Assembly (NCBI RefSeq): GCF_002866825.1
Contig: NZ_PKUS01000012.1
Span: 1 to 64,000, forward strand
Source of the DNA: Pseudohalioglobus lutimaris
GTDB lineage: Bacteria > Pseudomonadota > Gammaproteobacteria > Pseudomonadales > Halieaceae
Direction of reading: 5' to 3'
Length of the DNA stretch: 64,000 nt
In this document: positions 34,291 to 46,402 of the stretch, piece by piece
Layout of the letters: every line of letters starts with the position of its first letter
Numbering within the stretch: the first letter of the stretch is position 1
Notes under the pieces: model-generated
Told to the model about the DNA's origin: nothing
What the model saw: only the letters and a program-made list of their open reading frames with translations
Database searches by the model: none
Position numbers and translations under genes: made by a program

Positions 34291-34327
34291 AGAAAAAAGA
34301 AAGGGTGGCCTGCACCGCAGGCCACCC
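34291..34327 (-). terminator. Rho-independent terminator after nirS
   Basis: An 11-bp perfect GC-rich stem (34303-34313 with 34317-34327, three-base loop) is followed on the minus strand by a T-rich run (34292-34302). It lies 17 bases past the nirS stop. Confidence 0.85.
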
Positions 34328-34343
34328 ATTCCCTGTATACCGC

Positions 34344-37744
<3,401 letters not shown>

Positions 37745-37760
37745 AGGCAAGCTCTTATAA

Positions 37761-37779
37761 GATGCAAATGATTTGCATC
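37761..37779. promoter_or_regulatory. Perfect 9-1-9 inverted repeat, Fur-box-like operator
   Basis: GATGCAAAT, one base, ATTTGCATC is a perfect inverted repeat with the same 9-1-9 geometry as the Fur box (GATAATGAT-A-ATCATTATC). It shares the CAAATGATTTGCAT flavour of pseudomonad Fur sites. It lies between the divergent NirI-type gene and the small-protein/TonB pair, next to TATAAG (37754-37759, minus strand). Fur or another metal regulator of that superfamily is my best guess. Confidence 0.6.
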
Positions 37780-37815
37780 ATTTTATTGTGGCGCGTGTTG
37801 CTGTCTACTGCGCGT

Positions 37816-38202
37816 ATGAATCGGTTTGCGCTTCTTTTGCTTCTATCGTGGTGCCAGGCGGTCCCGGTCAGTGTAGCATCAACCGCCGCAGACGATGCAC
37901 TGGTCAATGAGCGGTTGACCGCAAGCGGGGCAGCGATGGAGCGCCATTGGCAGGTTGACTGTCAGGCCGCATTGGTTGCGCTGACCACGCCCATCGGGTC
38001 TGTTCCCGCCGGGGCGCGCGCCGCGCTGGGCGAGACGTTGCGCAAATGCAGGTTTATCTACCAACCCCCGGGGGAGAGCGCTGCAGGTGCTTGTCCGGAT
38101 TACGCGGCGCTGCTGCAAGCATGGCAGGGTCTTGATGACGCAACTTTGAAGGCCCAACTGGAACACAGCCAGCACTGTCCCCCAACTTTGGAAATGAAAT
38201 GA
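37816..38202 (+). CDS. Small secreted cysteine-containing protein coupled to a TonB receptor
   Basis: A 128-residue protein I do not recognise. It begins with a signal peptide (about 1-25, MNRFALLLLLSWCQAVPVSV). The mature part has four cysteines (in VDCQ, RKCRF, GACPD and QHCPP), suggesting two disulfides in the periplasm. The frame opens at 37762, inside the palindromic operator, so ATG 37816 is the likelier start. Its stop overlaps the start of the following TonB receptor by four bases (ATGA), so the two are made together and probably act together. Confidence 0.65.
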   Translation: MNRFALLLLLSWCQAVPVSVASTAADDALVNERLTASGAAMERHWQVDCQAALVALTTPIGSVPAGARAALGETLRKCRFIYQPPGESAAGACPDYAALLQAWQGLDDATLKAQLEHSQHCPPTLEMK

Positions 38203-40280
38203 AAAGCACGATGTATAAAGCAGCCAGGACCACCACCTTATGCGGCCTCGCACCCACTCTCATGCTAGTGGCGCAGGACAGTGCTGGCGGCCCCGTAGGC
38301 ACCCAGGAGCTGGAAGAAGTGGTGGTTACAGCCAGCCGTGTGGAAGAGCGGCTGCTGAACAGCAGCGCAAGCCTGACCGTGTTGACCACGGAGGATCTTT
38401 CCCGCATGACCGGCAGTGGTGTTGCCGACTTTCTGCGCGATGTGCCTGGATTACAGGTCTCTGATTCCGGGCAGGCCGGCCTGAAGCGCATCCGAATTCG
38501 CGGCGAGGACTCCCGCCGCAGCGCAATTCTGGTGGACAGCCATGAACTGGCGGATCATAGCGAGGTGGGGACACCGCTGACCATACACCCGGATATGATC
38601 AGCCGTATTGAGGTTTTACGCGGCTCTGGCTCCGTGCTTTACGGCTCCAAAGCCCTGAGCGGAGTCACCAACCTGATGACCCTCAAGGGTGGCACCGCTC
38701 CGTTGCAGGCCACAGTGAAAGGCGGCTATGACGGCACCACAGGCGGGGACAGCTTTTTTGCCAGCGTGCACGGTAATGTGGATGGCTGGAGTTATCGCCT
38801 TGCCGGTGCCGACAGTGACCACGGGCTGCGCCGCACGCCGGACGGCCGTGTCGACAACACGGCGTTTGAGAACCAGGGCTATTACGGGTTTCTGGAAAAG
38901 TCCGCAGGCAACCATACGCTCGCCCTGACCTGGGATCGCTACGAGTCCAGCTCCGAGATTTTCGTTGAGGAGTCTGTGCGCACCACGTTTCCGGTCACGG
39001 ATCTGAAGCTGAGTACGCCGCAGCGTGACCGCGAGCGGTTTGCGGTGGATTACCACTGGGAGCCCGGTGCGTATGCGCTGGATCGATTGACGGTTACCGG
39101 CTTCGTTCAGGACAGCCTGCGCAATTTCGTCACTGAGACCGCAACGGTTTTCTTCCAGCGTGACATCGATACCCAAAGCACTCTGCGTAGCGACGGTTTA
39201 CTGGTGCAGGCAGACTGGTTGCCGCTGGGTGATCACAGCCTGATCAGTGGTCTGCAATACAGTAATGATGATGTAGACCAGACGCGTCAGGTCGATACCT
39301 TCTCCTGGACGCCGGCAGCGGTAACGGGCATCGAACGTATCGAGGATGAAGCACATATACGCACGCTGGCACTGTTCCTCCAGGACCGCTGGACGGTAAG
39401 CGAACGGCTGACAGCAACGGCAGGCGTGCGTTATTACCAGGTAGACGGTGAGTTGGACGAAAGCGATCGGCCCGGTTTGAGTGCCGGCTCCCTCGACTCA
39501 GACAGCCACCTGATCGCCTCAGCCGGGCTGAGCTGGACGCTGCAGGGCGGCAGTGTGCTGCGTGCCAATGTTTCCGAAGGTTACCTGTACCCCTCCCTGA
39601 TGCAGCTTGCGACCGGCGCTTATGCCGGGTCCAGCTTTATCAACCCCCAGAGCGACCTGACGGCGGAAACTAGCGTTAACTATGAGCTTGGCTGGCGTTT
39701 GATGAGTGACCAGTGGACGGTGGATACCGCTGCATTCTACGCCGACTCCGAAGACTATATCGATCATGTTTTCTGCACCGAGGTCGACGAATGTCTTGGC
39801 TTCAATGACAAAATCTACCGCAATATCGGCTCTTCGAAAGCCTACGGTGTTGAACTGTACCTGGCCTGGCAAGATCAGGATCAGCGATTGCGGCCCTATC
39901 TGAACCTGACCTGGATGCAGCGCCAGAACGACTATGGCGACTTCGATACCTGGAAAACAGGCATTCCCTCGCTCGCCGGTCGAGCTGGCCTTGTTCTGGA
40001 GCCTGGCCTGCCCGGTGCATGGTCCTCTTTATGGGCAGACCTTTACCTGCGCGGAGAAAGCGCATCGCAACTGCAGGAGCCGGGTCGCCGCGGCATTGTC
40101 GAAACCACGCGCAGTGGCTGGTCGACAATCAATGCAGCGGTTGGCATGAGCCTGGGAGAAAGTGTTGTGCTGGCAGTGGATCTGCAGAACCTGCTTGACA
40201 GGCGTTATCGGGAGTCTGCCGAGAACCTGCTTGCACCCGGTCGCAGCGCATCCATGAAGCTGACCTGGAATATCAAATGA
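38199..40280 (+). CDS. TonB-dependent receptor in the nir/nor island
   Basis: A 693-residue outer-membrane receptor with a TonB box (ELEEVVVTASRVEERLLNSS), plug domain (about 45-160: VADFLRDVPGLQVSDSG, IEVLRGSGSVLYGSKALSG) and a barrel. The barrel ends in the vitamin/heme-receptor style VDLQNLLDRRYRESAENLLAPGRS, then a terminal aromatic/positive tail. The N-terminus has only a short hydrophobic leader, and no clear cleavage site is visible. A Fur-like box upstream argues for metal or metallophore uptake. Iron for heme proteins or copper are candidates, and no ligand can be read from the sequence. Confidence 0.85.
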   Translation: MKSTMYKAARTTTLCGLAPTLMLVAQDSAGGPVGTQELEEVVVTASRVEERLLNSSASLTVLTTEDLSRMTGSGVADFLRDVPGLQVSDSGQAGLKRIRIRGEDSRRSAILVDSHELADHSEVGTPLTIHPDMISRIEVLRGSGSVLYGSKALSGVTNLMTLKGGTAPLQATVKGGYDGTTGGDSFFASVHGNVDGWSYRLAGADSDHGLRRTPDGRVDNTAFENQGYYGFLEKSAGNHTLALTWDRYESSSEIFVEESVRTTFPVTDLKLSTPQRDRERFAVDYHWEPGAYALDRLTVTGFVQDSLRNFVTETATVFFQRDIDTQSTLRSDGLLVQADWLPLGDHSLISGLQYSNDDVDQTRQVDTFSWTPAAVTGIERIEDEAHIRTLALFLQDRWTVSERLTATAGVRYYQVDGELDESDRPGLSAGSLDSDSHLIASAGLSWTLQGGSVLRANVSEGYLYPSLMQLATGAYAGSSFINPQSDLTAETSVNYELGWRLMSDQWTVDTAAFYADSEDYIDHVFCTEVDECLGFNDKIYRNIGSSKAYGVELYLAWQDQDQRLRPYLNLTWMQRQNDYGDFDTWKTGIPSLAGRAGLVLEPGLPGAWSSLWADLYLRGESASQLQEPGRRGIVETTRSGWSTINAAVGMSLGESVVLAVDLQNLLDRRYRESAENLLAPGRSASMKLTWNIK

Positions 40281-40306
40281 CAGCGTCAGGCTTGCGGCAA
40301 TTTCAT

Positions 40307-40320
40307 TTAATGCATATCAT
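40307..40320 (+). promoter_or_regulatory. Candidate FNR/DNR box before norC, with overlapping NsrR-like symmetry
   Basis: TTAATGCATATCAT matches TTGAT-N4-ATCAA with two mismatches, about 80 bases before norC. Bases 40307-40329 can also be read as an 11-1-11 NsrR-like element (about 15 of 22 consensus positions). Either reading is weaker than for nirS. Confidence 0.4.
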
Positions 40321-40393
40321 GTACATGTTTATAAACTGCACGGTTAATCCGGTTAAGTCTCACAACTAACAAACAGAATCGGGGAGAAATCCA

Positions 40394-40846
40394 ATGTCCG
40401 AAGTGCTCACGAGATCAGCGGCACGAAATATTTTTTATGGAGGCTCGCTGTTCTTTTTTATATTGTTTGCGGGCCTAACGGCGCATACCCACTGGTACAT
40501 GGTGAACGTGTCCACCAATAGCGAGACCCTCACTGAGGAGGTGAAACGCGGCAAGCATGTCTGGGAAGAGCACAGCTGCATCAACTGCCACAGCATCCTC
40601 GGTGAAGGCGCTTACTTTGCCCCTGAGCTGGGCAATGTGTGGACGCGCTATGGCGGGAGAGACAACCCTGAGGCAGCACGCGCCGGGCTCAAAGGCTGGA
40701 TTCGCGCACAACCCCTGAATATCCCTGATCGTCGTGTCATGCCTAAAATTGATCTGAGCGAAGACGAGTTGGAAGCTCTGGTCGATTTTCTGCAATGGAC
40801 AGACTCCATCGACACCCAGGACTGGCCGCCCACCCCGGCGGGCTAA
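40394..40846 (+). CDS. norC: Nitric oxide reductase cytochrome c subunit
   Basis: A 150-residue subunit with an N-terminal membrane anchor (about 15-35) and a periplasmic cytochrome c domain. The heme c motif is CINCH (about residues 55-59), followed by the NorC signature SILGEGAYFAPELGNVWTRYGG, and the axial Met is in RRVMPKIDLSEDEL. It takes electrons from periplasmic donors and passes them to NorB. The ribosome site is GGGGAG. norB follows after 62 bases. Confidence 0.96.
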   Translation: MSEVLTRSAARNIFYGGSLFFFILFAGLTAHTHWYMVNVSTNSETLTEEVKRGKHVWEEHSCINCHSILGEGAYFAPELGNVWTRYGGRDNPEAARAGLKGWIRAQPLNIPDRRVMPKIDLSEDELEALVDFLQWTDSIDTQDWPPTPAG

Positions 40847-40908
40847 GGTGCAGGACATTCTGCAATCATCACGGCACGCAACAAGTTTACTGTTAGAGGG
40901 TTATAACA

Positions 40909-42240
40909 ATGAAATATGAAACACAGCGGGTGGCCTATCCGTTCTTCGCGGTCGCAATGGCACTCTTTGCCTTGCAGATCGTGTTCGGGATTATGGCAGC
41001 AACGGTCTATATCATGCCCGAGTTTCTGGCAGAGGCCATGCCTTTCCATATCATGCGGATGAGCCACACCAACTTATTGGTGGTATGGCTGCTCCTGGGT
41101 TTTATGGGCTGTACGTATTACCTGATGCCGGAAGAAGCCGAGCAGGAAATTCACAGCCCCATGATTGCCTATGTGCAGTTGGCTATTTTTGCAGTCGCCG
41201 GTGCGGGTGCGTTGCTCAGCTACCAGCTGGGTATTCACGAGGGGAGGGAGTTCCTGGAACAGCCACTCTGGTCCAAAATCCTGATTACCGTGTCTTTCCT
41301 GATGTTCCTGTATAACACCAGCATAACGCTGGTCAAAGGGCGCAAAACCGCCATTAACCTGGTATTGATGCTGGGTCTCTGGCTGGCGGCGGTGTTCTGG
41401 CTGTTCGCCTTCTTTAATCCCAGTAACCTCGCTGTCGACAAGTTGTACTGGTGGTGGGTCGTTCACCTTTGGGTGGAAGGTGTGTGGGAGCTGATCATGG
41501 CGTCTCTGCTGGCCTACCTGCTGATCAAGATGACCGGTGTAGACCGGGAAGTGATCGAAAAGTGGCTCTATGTGATTATCGGCCTGGCACTTTTCTCCGG
41601 CTTGCTGGGTACCGGGCACCATTACTACTGGATTGGTGCACCGAGTTACTGGCAGCCCCTGTCCAGCATCTTCTCTACCCTGGAAGTTCTGCCTTTCTTC
41701 GCCATGGTGATGTTTGCCTTCTTCATGTTCTGGAAAGGCCGTCGTAATCACCCCAACAAGAGCGCCATGCTGTGGACGCTGGGCAGCGCCACGCTGGCAT
41801 TCTTCGGTGCGGGCGTCTGGGGCTTCATGCACACCCTGTCATTCGTCAACTACTATACCCATGGTACTCAGGTCACCGCTGCACATGGACACCTGGCGTT
41901 CTTTGGTGCCTATGTGATGATGATTCTGGCAGTGATAACCTATGCCATGCCCCAGTTGCGCCGGGTACAGCCCTATAACCAGATTCTCAACATGTGGAGT
42001 TTCTGGCTGATGAGTTCGGCAATGTGCTTTATGACCTTCACCCTTACTTTTGCTGGTGTGGTGCAAACCCACTTGCAACGCGTGATGGGAATGAACTTCA
42101 TGGAAGTACAGGACCAGCTGCAGTTGTTCTACTTTATGCGCCTGGGATCGGGCGTTGTAGTCGCCGTAGCCGCCATAATTTTCTTCATCTCTATCTTCGG
42201 CCCGGTGAAGGAACAAGCCGCGGCCACTGGCGAAAGCTAG
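40909..42240 (+). CDS. norB: Nitric oxide reductase catalytic subunit (cNOR)
   Basis: A 443-residue, 12-helix heme-copper-oxidase relative reducing two NO to N2O. Conserved His motifs are seen: MPFHIMRMSHTNLLVVWLL (low-spin heme ligand), WWVVHLWVEGVWEL and GTGHHYYWIGAP (FeB ligands), and GHLAFFGAYVMM (heme b3 region). The glutamates near the catalytic centre lie in the HLWVEGVWE stretch. It is cNOR-type because norC is adjacent and there is no N-terminal quinol-oxidase extension. Confidence 0.97.
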   Translation: MKYETQRVAYPFFAVAMALFALQIVFGIMAATVYIMPEFLAEAMPFHIMRMSHTNLLVVWLLLGFMGCTYYLMPEEAEQEIHSPMIAYVQLAIFAVAGAGALLSYQLGIHEGREFLEQPLWSKILITVSFLMFLYNTSITLVKGRKTAINLVLMLGLWLAAVFWLFAFFNPSNLAVDKLYWWWVVHLWVEGVWELIMASLLAYLLIKMTGVDREVIEKWLYVIIGLALFSGLLGTGHHYYWIGAPSYWQPLSSIFSTLEVLPFFAMVMFAFFMFWKGRRNHPNKSAMLWTLGSATLAFFGAGVWGFMHTLSFVNYYTHGTQVTAAHGHLAFFGAYVMMILAVITYAMPQLRRVQPYNQILNMWSFWLMSSAMCFMTFTLTFAGVVQTHLQRVMGMNFMEVQDQLQLFYFMRLGSGVVVAVAAIIFFISIFGPVKEQAAATGES

Positions 42241-42276
42241 TTCACACACGGCGCGGCTGCTATCCGCGTCGCTCTA

Positions 42277-42364
42277 GTCCCCGCTTTCGCGGGGACGACA
42301 TCTGATATAATCAAAGGATTCCCGCCATGGCGGACCACCGCCGGCGTGGGGATGCCTGGAATCC
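42277..42364. repeat. Paired inverted repeats in the norB-norQ spacer
   Basis: GTCCCCGC-TTTC-GCGGGGAC (42277-42296) is a perfect 8-bp stem with a four-base loop and lacks a T run. It is followed by GGATTCC (42316-42322) with its inverted copy GGAATCC (42358-42364), flanking imperfect GC-rich symmetry. The style resembles dispersed hairpin repeats common between genes in marine gammaproteobacteria. A related half copy is at the window end. It may stabilise the norCB transcript or partly stop transcription. Confidence 0.6.
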
Positions 42365-42383
42365 GAGTTGCAGGAGTTAAGCA

Positions 42384-43202
42384 ATGGACACCGCAGCGAC
42401 TGCTGAGTCTCATATACCGCACGAGATCCCCTTTTATGAACCCGTGGGGAACGAGTGCCAGCTCTTCGAGCGCGCCTACCAGCAGCGCCTGCCGCTGCTG
42501 CTGAAAGGCCCCACCGGCTGCGGCAAAACCCGCTTTGTCAGCCATATGGCGGCCAAGCTCGGTCGTCCGCTGTTTACCGTTTCCTGTCATGATGATCTCA
42601 CCGCCGCGGACCTCACCGGACGCTACCTGTTGCAGGGCGGTGAAACGCGCTGGGTAGACGGGCCTTTGACCCAGGCCGTGCGTGAGGGTGGCATCTGTTA
42701 TCTCGACGAAGTTGTGGAGGCTCGCAAGGATGTTACCGTGGTCCTGCACCCGCTAACCGATGATCGTCGACTGCTTCCGCTGGAGCGCACGGGTGAACTG
42801 CTGGAAGCCCCGGACGATTTTATGCTGGTGGTGTCCTATAACCCGGGTTACCAACACATACTCAAGTCACTCAAGCCCAGTACCCGGCAGCGTTTTGTCG
42901 CCAAGAGTTTTGACTTTCCTCCGCCGGAACTGGAGCGCAATATTGTCGCCTCCGAAAGCGGGCTGGCTGCACAGCAGTGCGCTGCGTTGGTCAACCTTGC
43001 AGCTCGCCTGCGGGAAATGAAAGGGCAGGACCTGGAGGAGGGCGTCTCCACCCGCCTGCTGATCTACTGCGCCACCCTGATGGCTGATGGCATGCCGGCT
43101 ACCCAGGCTGCACAGGCGACGCTGGTTGAGCCACTGAGCGATGACGCCGACGTTCAGGAGGGGCTGATGGAGGCGATTCGCGCCACCTTCGGCGAAGACT
43201 GA
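42384..43202 (+). CDS. norQ: NorQ/CbbQ-type MoxR AAA+ ATPase
   Basis: A 272-residue AAA+ ATPase needed to mature NO reductase by inserting the non-heme iron of NorB. It has Walker A GPTGCGKTRF (about residues 40-49), Walker B ICYLDEV, a sensor-1-type VVSYNPGYQ, and the CbbQ/NorQ C-terminal domain. It is followed by norD, its VWA partner, 13 bases on. The start follows AGGAG. Confidence 0.93.
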   Translation: MDTAATAESHIPHEIPFYEPVGNECQLFERAYQQRLPLLLKGPTGCGKTRFVSHMAAKLGRPLFTVSCHDDLTAADLTGRYLLQGGETRWVDGPLTQAVREGGICYLDEVVEARKDVTVVLHPLTDDRRLLPLERTGELLEAPDDFMLVVSYNPGYQHILKSLKPSTRQRFVAKSFDFPPPELERNIVASESGLAAQQCAALVNLAARLREMKGQDLEEGVSTRLLIYCATLMADGMPATQAAQATLVEPLSDDADVQEGLMEAIRATFGED

Positions 43203-43215
43203 CGGCCCCGCCCCC

Positions 43216-45153
43216 GTGTTTGAGTGGCTGGAATTTGAAGAGAATGTAGGGCGATTCTGGCACCGCTGGGTCTCTGCGCACAGCGCCAGTTTCCCCAGTT
43301 TTCCGGAAGCAGCCGTCACACTGGACAGTATTTCAGGGCCGCTGGCGGTATTTTTCCGCGCCGGCGGAGGTCCGGGCGGTGTTGCCGTCGCGTCCATTGC
43401 TGCAAGAGCATCCACGCACCGACTCAATCTGCGCCAGCGGCTGGGGCTGGACGAGGAGATGCTGGACATGGCCCGGCTCGATGAAGAGAACCTGCTGTTG
43501 CCGCCGCGTATCGCCCTGTTCGATGACCCCCGTCGCAATCGTGATCTGTATTTCTGGCTGGCGGCAATGCTCGCTGCCATGACGCCCACGCGTGAGTTCA
43601 AGGACCCGCTGCGCCAGAACCTTGCTGCGTTGCGTCAGGTGGTGGCAGCGACCGAGGCCGCGCTGGATGGCTTTCCCGGCTTGCGTGGCACTCACGCCTG
43701 GCTGCAGCGGGAAATGTTATCGATGCGGCCACAGCGCGACTTGCCCCCTGCCGAAGCGGCAATGGAGGAAGTGATCTGTCACCTGCTGGGCGCTGAGAAC
43801 GCGCTGTCCGCAGAGGCCACAAGATACTACACCGCGGTGCGCGATACCGACATGAGCCTGCGGGAGTATCGAGCCCCGCAAAATTACCGGCAGCCGCTGC
43901 CAGTGCCGTTATGGGCTAACCTCAATCACCTGGGAACAGCTGTCGGTTTTGAAGCCGAAGACGATGATTCGGCGGAGCCGCCAGCGCCCGCCAGCGAGCA
44001 AATCCAGGACAAGCGCAAGGCCGAGCGCCGCCGTCAGGACCAGTCGGAACGCGATGACCCACTGGTCTTCAATCGTTTTGAGAAAATCTTGTCGTTCGCA
44101 GAAATGGTTAACGTTAACCGGATGGTCGATGAGGACGAGGATGAGCACGCCAAGAGCAACGCGGAGCAGATGGATGAGATTACTCTCAGTCCCAACCAGC
44201 AGCGCGCCGCATCGCAGTTGAAGATGGATCTCGATCTCTCACCCGGCGCGGTAGCGGAGGGGCAATTGACTGGCGAACATACTTATCCGGAGTGGAATTT
44301 TCGCAAGCAGCGTTATCAGCCCGGTCACTGTCGGGTGTTGAGTGGCGTACACGAGGAAGAGGGCGACCACCGGGCGCACGATGAGCAAACGCGCCGCCGT
44401 ATTCGCCGCGTGAGGCAGCAGTTTGAGGCACTCAGGCCCCGCCGCGAATGGCTGCGAGGGCAGGTAGATGGCAATGAACTGGATATGGACGCGGTGGTGC
44501 GTGCCCACTGTGACCTGGCCGCGGTGGGCGAAAACAGCACCGGCCTGTATATGAGTACCCGCGCCCAGGCGCGGGACCTGGCTATCTCCATACTCATCGA
44601 TGTGTCGCTGTCTACCGACGCCTGGGTGGAAGACCGCCGGGTGATCGATATTGAAAAAGAAGCGCTGCTGGTGCTGGCGCACGGTCTCGCCGCCTGCGGT
44701 GACGACTACAGTATCCAGAGTTTTACCTCGCACCGGCGTCACCGGGTCTGGGTCAATACGCTCAAGTCCTTTGACGAGCCGATGAACGAACTCACCGAGC
44801 GCCGGATAGCTGCGCTGAAACCCGGACACTACACCCGTATGGGGGCGGCTATCCGGCACGCAGCGGTAGACCTGGCCAAGCGCCCCAACCGGCATCGCCT
44901 GCTTCTGGTCCTCACCGACGGCAAGCCCAACGATAGCGACTACTACGAGGGGCGCTATGGTATTGAAGATACCCGGCGCGCGATTCTGGATGCCAGGCGG
45001 CAGGAGCTGAAAGTGTTCGGCGTGACCATAGACCGGGACGCGCAGGATTACATCGGTCAGTTGTTTGGCCGCGGCGGTTACGCCATGGTGCATAAGCCGG
45101 AGCACCTGTCACAGGCGTTGCCCGGTATCTACCGCCAGATCGTTGCCAGCTGA
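43216..45153 (+). CDS. norD: NorD, VWA-domain NO reductase activation protein
   Basis: A 645-residue protein whose C-terminal von Willebrand A domain (about 455-640) keeps the MIDAS site: DVSLS near residue 460 and LTDGKPND. The N-terminal two thirds are helical, with a highly charged middle (about 250-330). It partners NorQ in activating cNOR. The start is GTG at 43216. A downstream small membrane gene begins 24 bases after the stop. Confidence 0.92.
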   Translation: MFEWLEFEENVGRFWHRWVSAHSASFPSFPEAAVTLDSISGPLAVFFRAGGGPGGVAVASIAARASTHRLNLRQRLGLDEEMLDMARLDEENLLLPPRIALFDDPRRNRDLYFWLAAMLAAMTPTREFKDPLRQNLAALRQVVAATEAALDGFPGLRGTHAWLQREMLSMRPQRDLPPAEAAMEEVICHLLGAENALSAEATRYYTAVRDTDMSLREYRAPQNYRQPLPVPLWANLNHLGTAVGFEAEDDDSAEPPAPASEQIQDKRKAERRRQDQSERDDPLVFNRFEKILSFAEMVNVNRMVDEDEDEHAKSNAEQMDEITLSPNQQRAASQLKMDLDLSPGAVAEGQLTGEHTYPEWNFRKQRYQPGHCRVLSGVHEEEGDHRAHDEQTRRRIRRVRQQFEALRPRREWLRGQVDGNELDMDAVVRAHCDLAAVGENSTGLYMSTRAQARDLAISILIDVSLSTDAWVEDRRVIDIEKEALLVLAHGLAACGDDYSIQSFTSHRRHRVWVNTLKSFDEPMNELTERRIAALKPGHYTRMGAAIRHAAVDLAKRPNRHRLLLVLTDGKPNDSDYYEGRYGIEDTRRAILDARRQELKVFGVTIDRDAQDYIGQLFGRGGYAMVHKPEHLSQALPGIYRQIVAS

Positions 45154-45177
45154 GATGCTGCGCATGGCGAAAGCACG

Positions 45178-45411
45178 ATGAAAGTATCCCGCGAGGCGGT
45201 TGCGCTGGTCGCCGGTATCGCCCTGTGTATCCTGGCTGTTACCCCCTTTGTACTCGCCATCAACTACTTCGACTGGGGGGTGAGCCTTGTGTTGGCGGCG
45301 CCGGCGTTCGTCTGGCTGCTGCTGTGGGCAGGTAAAAAACTGGAACGCTGGGCCCGCAACGAGCCCGACACCCTGCCACCAGACCCCGACTATCCCGATG
45401 AAGAAGCGTAG
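45178..45411 (+). CDS. Small two-helix membrane protein downstream of norD
   Basis: A 77-residue protein with two hydrophobic helices (about 7-28 and 33-52) and an acidic, proline-rich tail (PDTLPPDPDYPDEEA). I do not recognise the family. It lies 24 bases after norD, in the same direction, so is probably the last gene of norCBQD. It is a candidate accessory or stabilising protein for the NOR complex. Confidence 0.6.
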   Translation: MKVSREAVALVAGIALCILAVTPFVLAINYFDWGVSLVLAAPAFVWLLLWAGKKLERWARNEPDTLPPDPDYPDEEA

Positions 45412-45520
45412 CCAGAAGCCACTCCGATAAGCCGGTGTTGCAAGCGCATGGTCATTTCCGGGCAGGTTATTGGCTGCCTGGGAGGTATGACCGGATAATG
45501 TGTTTACGGACGGCCCCTGG

Positions 45521-45826
45521 CTAACCCTTCGCCGACCAGTAGCCCAAGCCTACCAGCAGGATCGTTACCGCCAGCAGACACAGAAATCCCCCGCGCCAGC
45601 CGGCGCTGGACACGCGCAGGTTGAGATAGACCATCAGAATCTGCTGTACCTTGAAACCCACGCTCAGCAACACCAGGGCGACGCTCCATATCGGCAGCGA
45701 CAGCGCGCGTGATTCGTCGCTTAACTGTGCCGACCACATGGAAAAAAGCGTCAAAGCCATCAGCATTAACCAGGTCTTCAGCAGGCGGGATTGGCCAGGA
45801 AGGTCATCGGGAAGGTGTTTGTCCAT
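45521..45826 (-). CDS. norF: NorF-like cytochrome oxidase subunit IV family protein
   Basis: A 101-residue, three-helix membrane protein (about 17-38, 44-68, 78-98) with the subunit-IV pattern VGFKVQQILMVYLNLRVSSAGWR (the K..QI...F/Y...R stretch). Proteins of this type next to NorE are called NorF. They promote full NO reductase activity in denitrifiers but are not catalytic. It follows norE by 12 bases on the same strand. Confidence 0.78.
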   Translation of the reverse strand: MDKHLPDDLPGQSRLLKTWLMLMALTLFSMWSAQLSDESRALSLPIWSVALVLLSVGFKVQQILMVYLNLRVSSAGWRGGFLCLLAVTILLVGLGYWSAKG

Positions 45827-45838
45827 GCGTTCCGGGCC

Positions 45839-46402
45839 TCAGCGCAACAGGTACAGTAGTGGATACAGCATGACCCAGATGAGGTCGACCATGTGCCAGA
45901 AGGCGGTGACCGTTTCCACGTTTTCCCGTGAGTTATGCCAGGTGGCCAATGCCAGCAGGCCCAGTCCGAATACCACGTGCGCCAGGTGAAATGCGGTCAG
46001 CAGATAGTAATAGCTGAAAAAAGTGTTGGTTTCAGGCGTCAGGCCGGCACCCAGTTTGTCGGCATACTCGATGATTTTAATCACGCAGAAAACCAGGCCC
46101 AGGACCATAGTCAGCGTGAGCCACTGCCGGCAGCGCCTTGAATTTCCGGCGGCAATGGCCTGTACAGCCAGCGCCGCGCCAAGCCCGCTGGTGAGCAGCA
46201 CCATCGTATTGAGGCCGCCGGCCACCGGGTCCAGCAGCTGCTGGGAGGCATTGAAAAGAGCAGGCTCTTGCGCCCTTTGCCAGGCGAAAAGGATAAAGAA
46301 GGCAGAGAAGACCAACATTTCGCTGAGAATAAGCACCCACATCAGTGGGTTTCCCGGTAGCGTCGACAGTGGCCCCCAGTCGTCTTCCTGTGCTGGCGTC
46401 AA
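45839..46402 (-). CDS. norE: NorE-like cytochrome oxidase subunit III family protein
   Basis: A 187-residue, five-helix membrane protein of the COX3 family: GNPLMWVLILSEMLVFSAFF at the start, and FHLAHVVFGL plus TAFWHMVDLIWVMLYPLLYL at the end are subunit-III motifs. The open frame extends to 46660 but that part lies inside the upstream gene in another frame. A TTG at 46402 overlaps the upstream stop by four bases (TTGA), which gives the right length for NorE. Confidence 0.8.
   Translation of the reverse strand: MTPAQEDDWGPLSTLPGNPLMWVLILSEMLVFSAFFILFAWQRAQEPALFNASQQLLDPVAGGLNTMVLLTSGLGAALAVQAIAAGNSRRCRQWLTLTMVLGLVFCVIKIIEYADKLGAGLTPETNTFFSYYYLLTAFHLAHVVFGLGLLALATWHNSRENVETVTAFWHMVDLIWVMLYPLLYLLR

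Noticed and set aside
37762-37815. Upstream ATG codons for the small cysteine-containing protein
   Set aside because: They lie inside the perfect inverted repeat 37761-37779, which is better explained as an operator. ATG 37816 starts a normal signal peptide.
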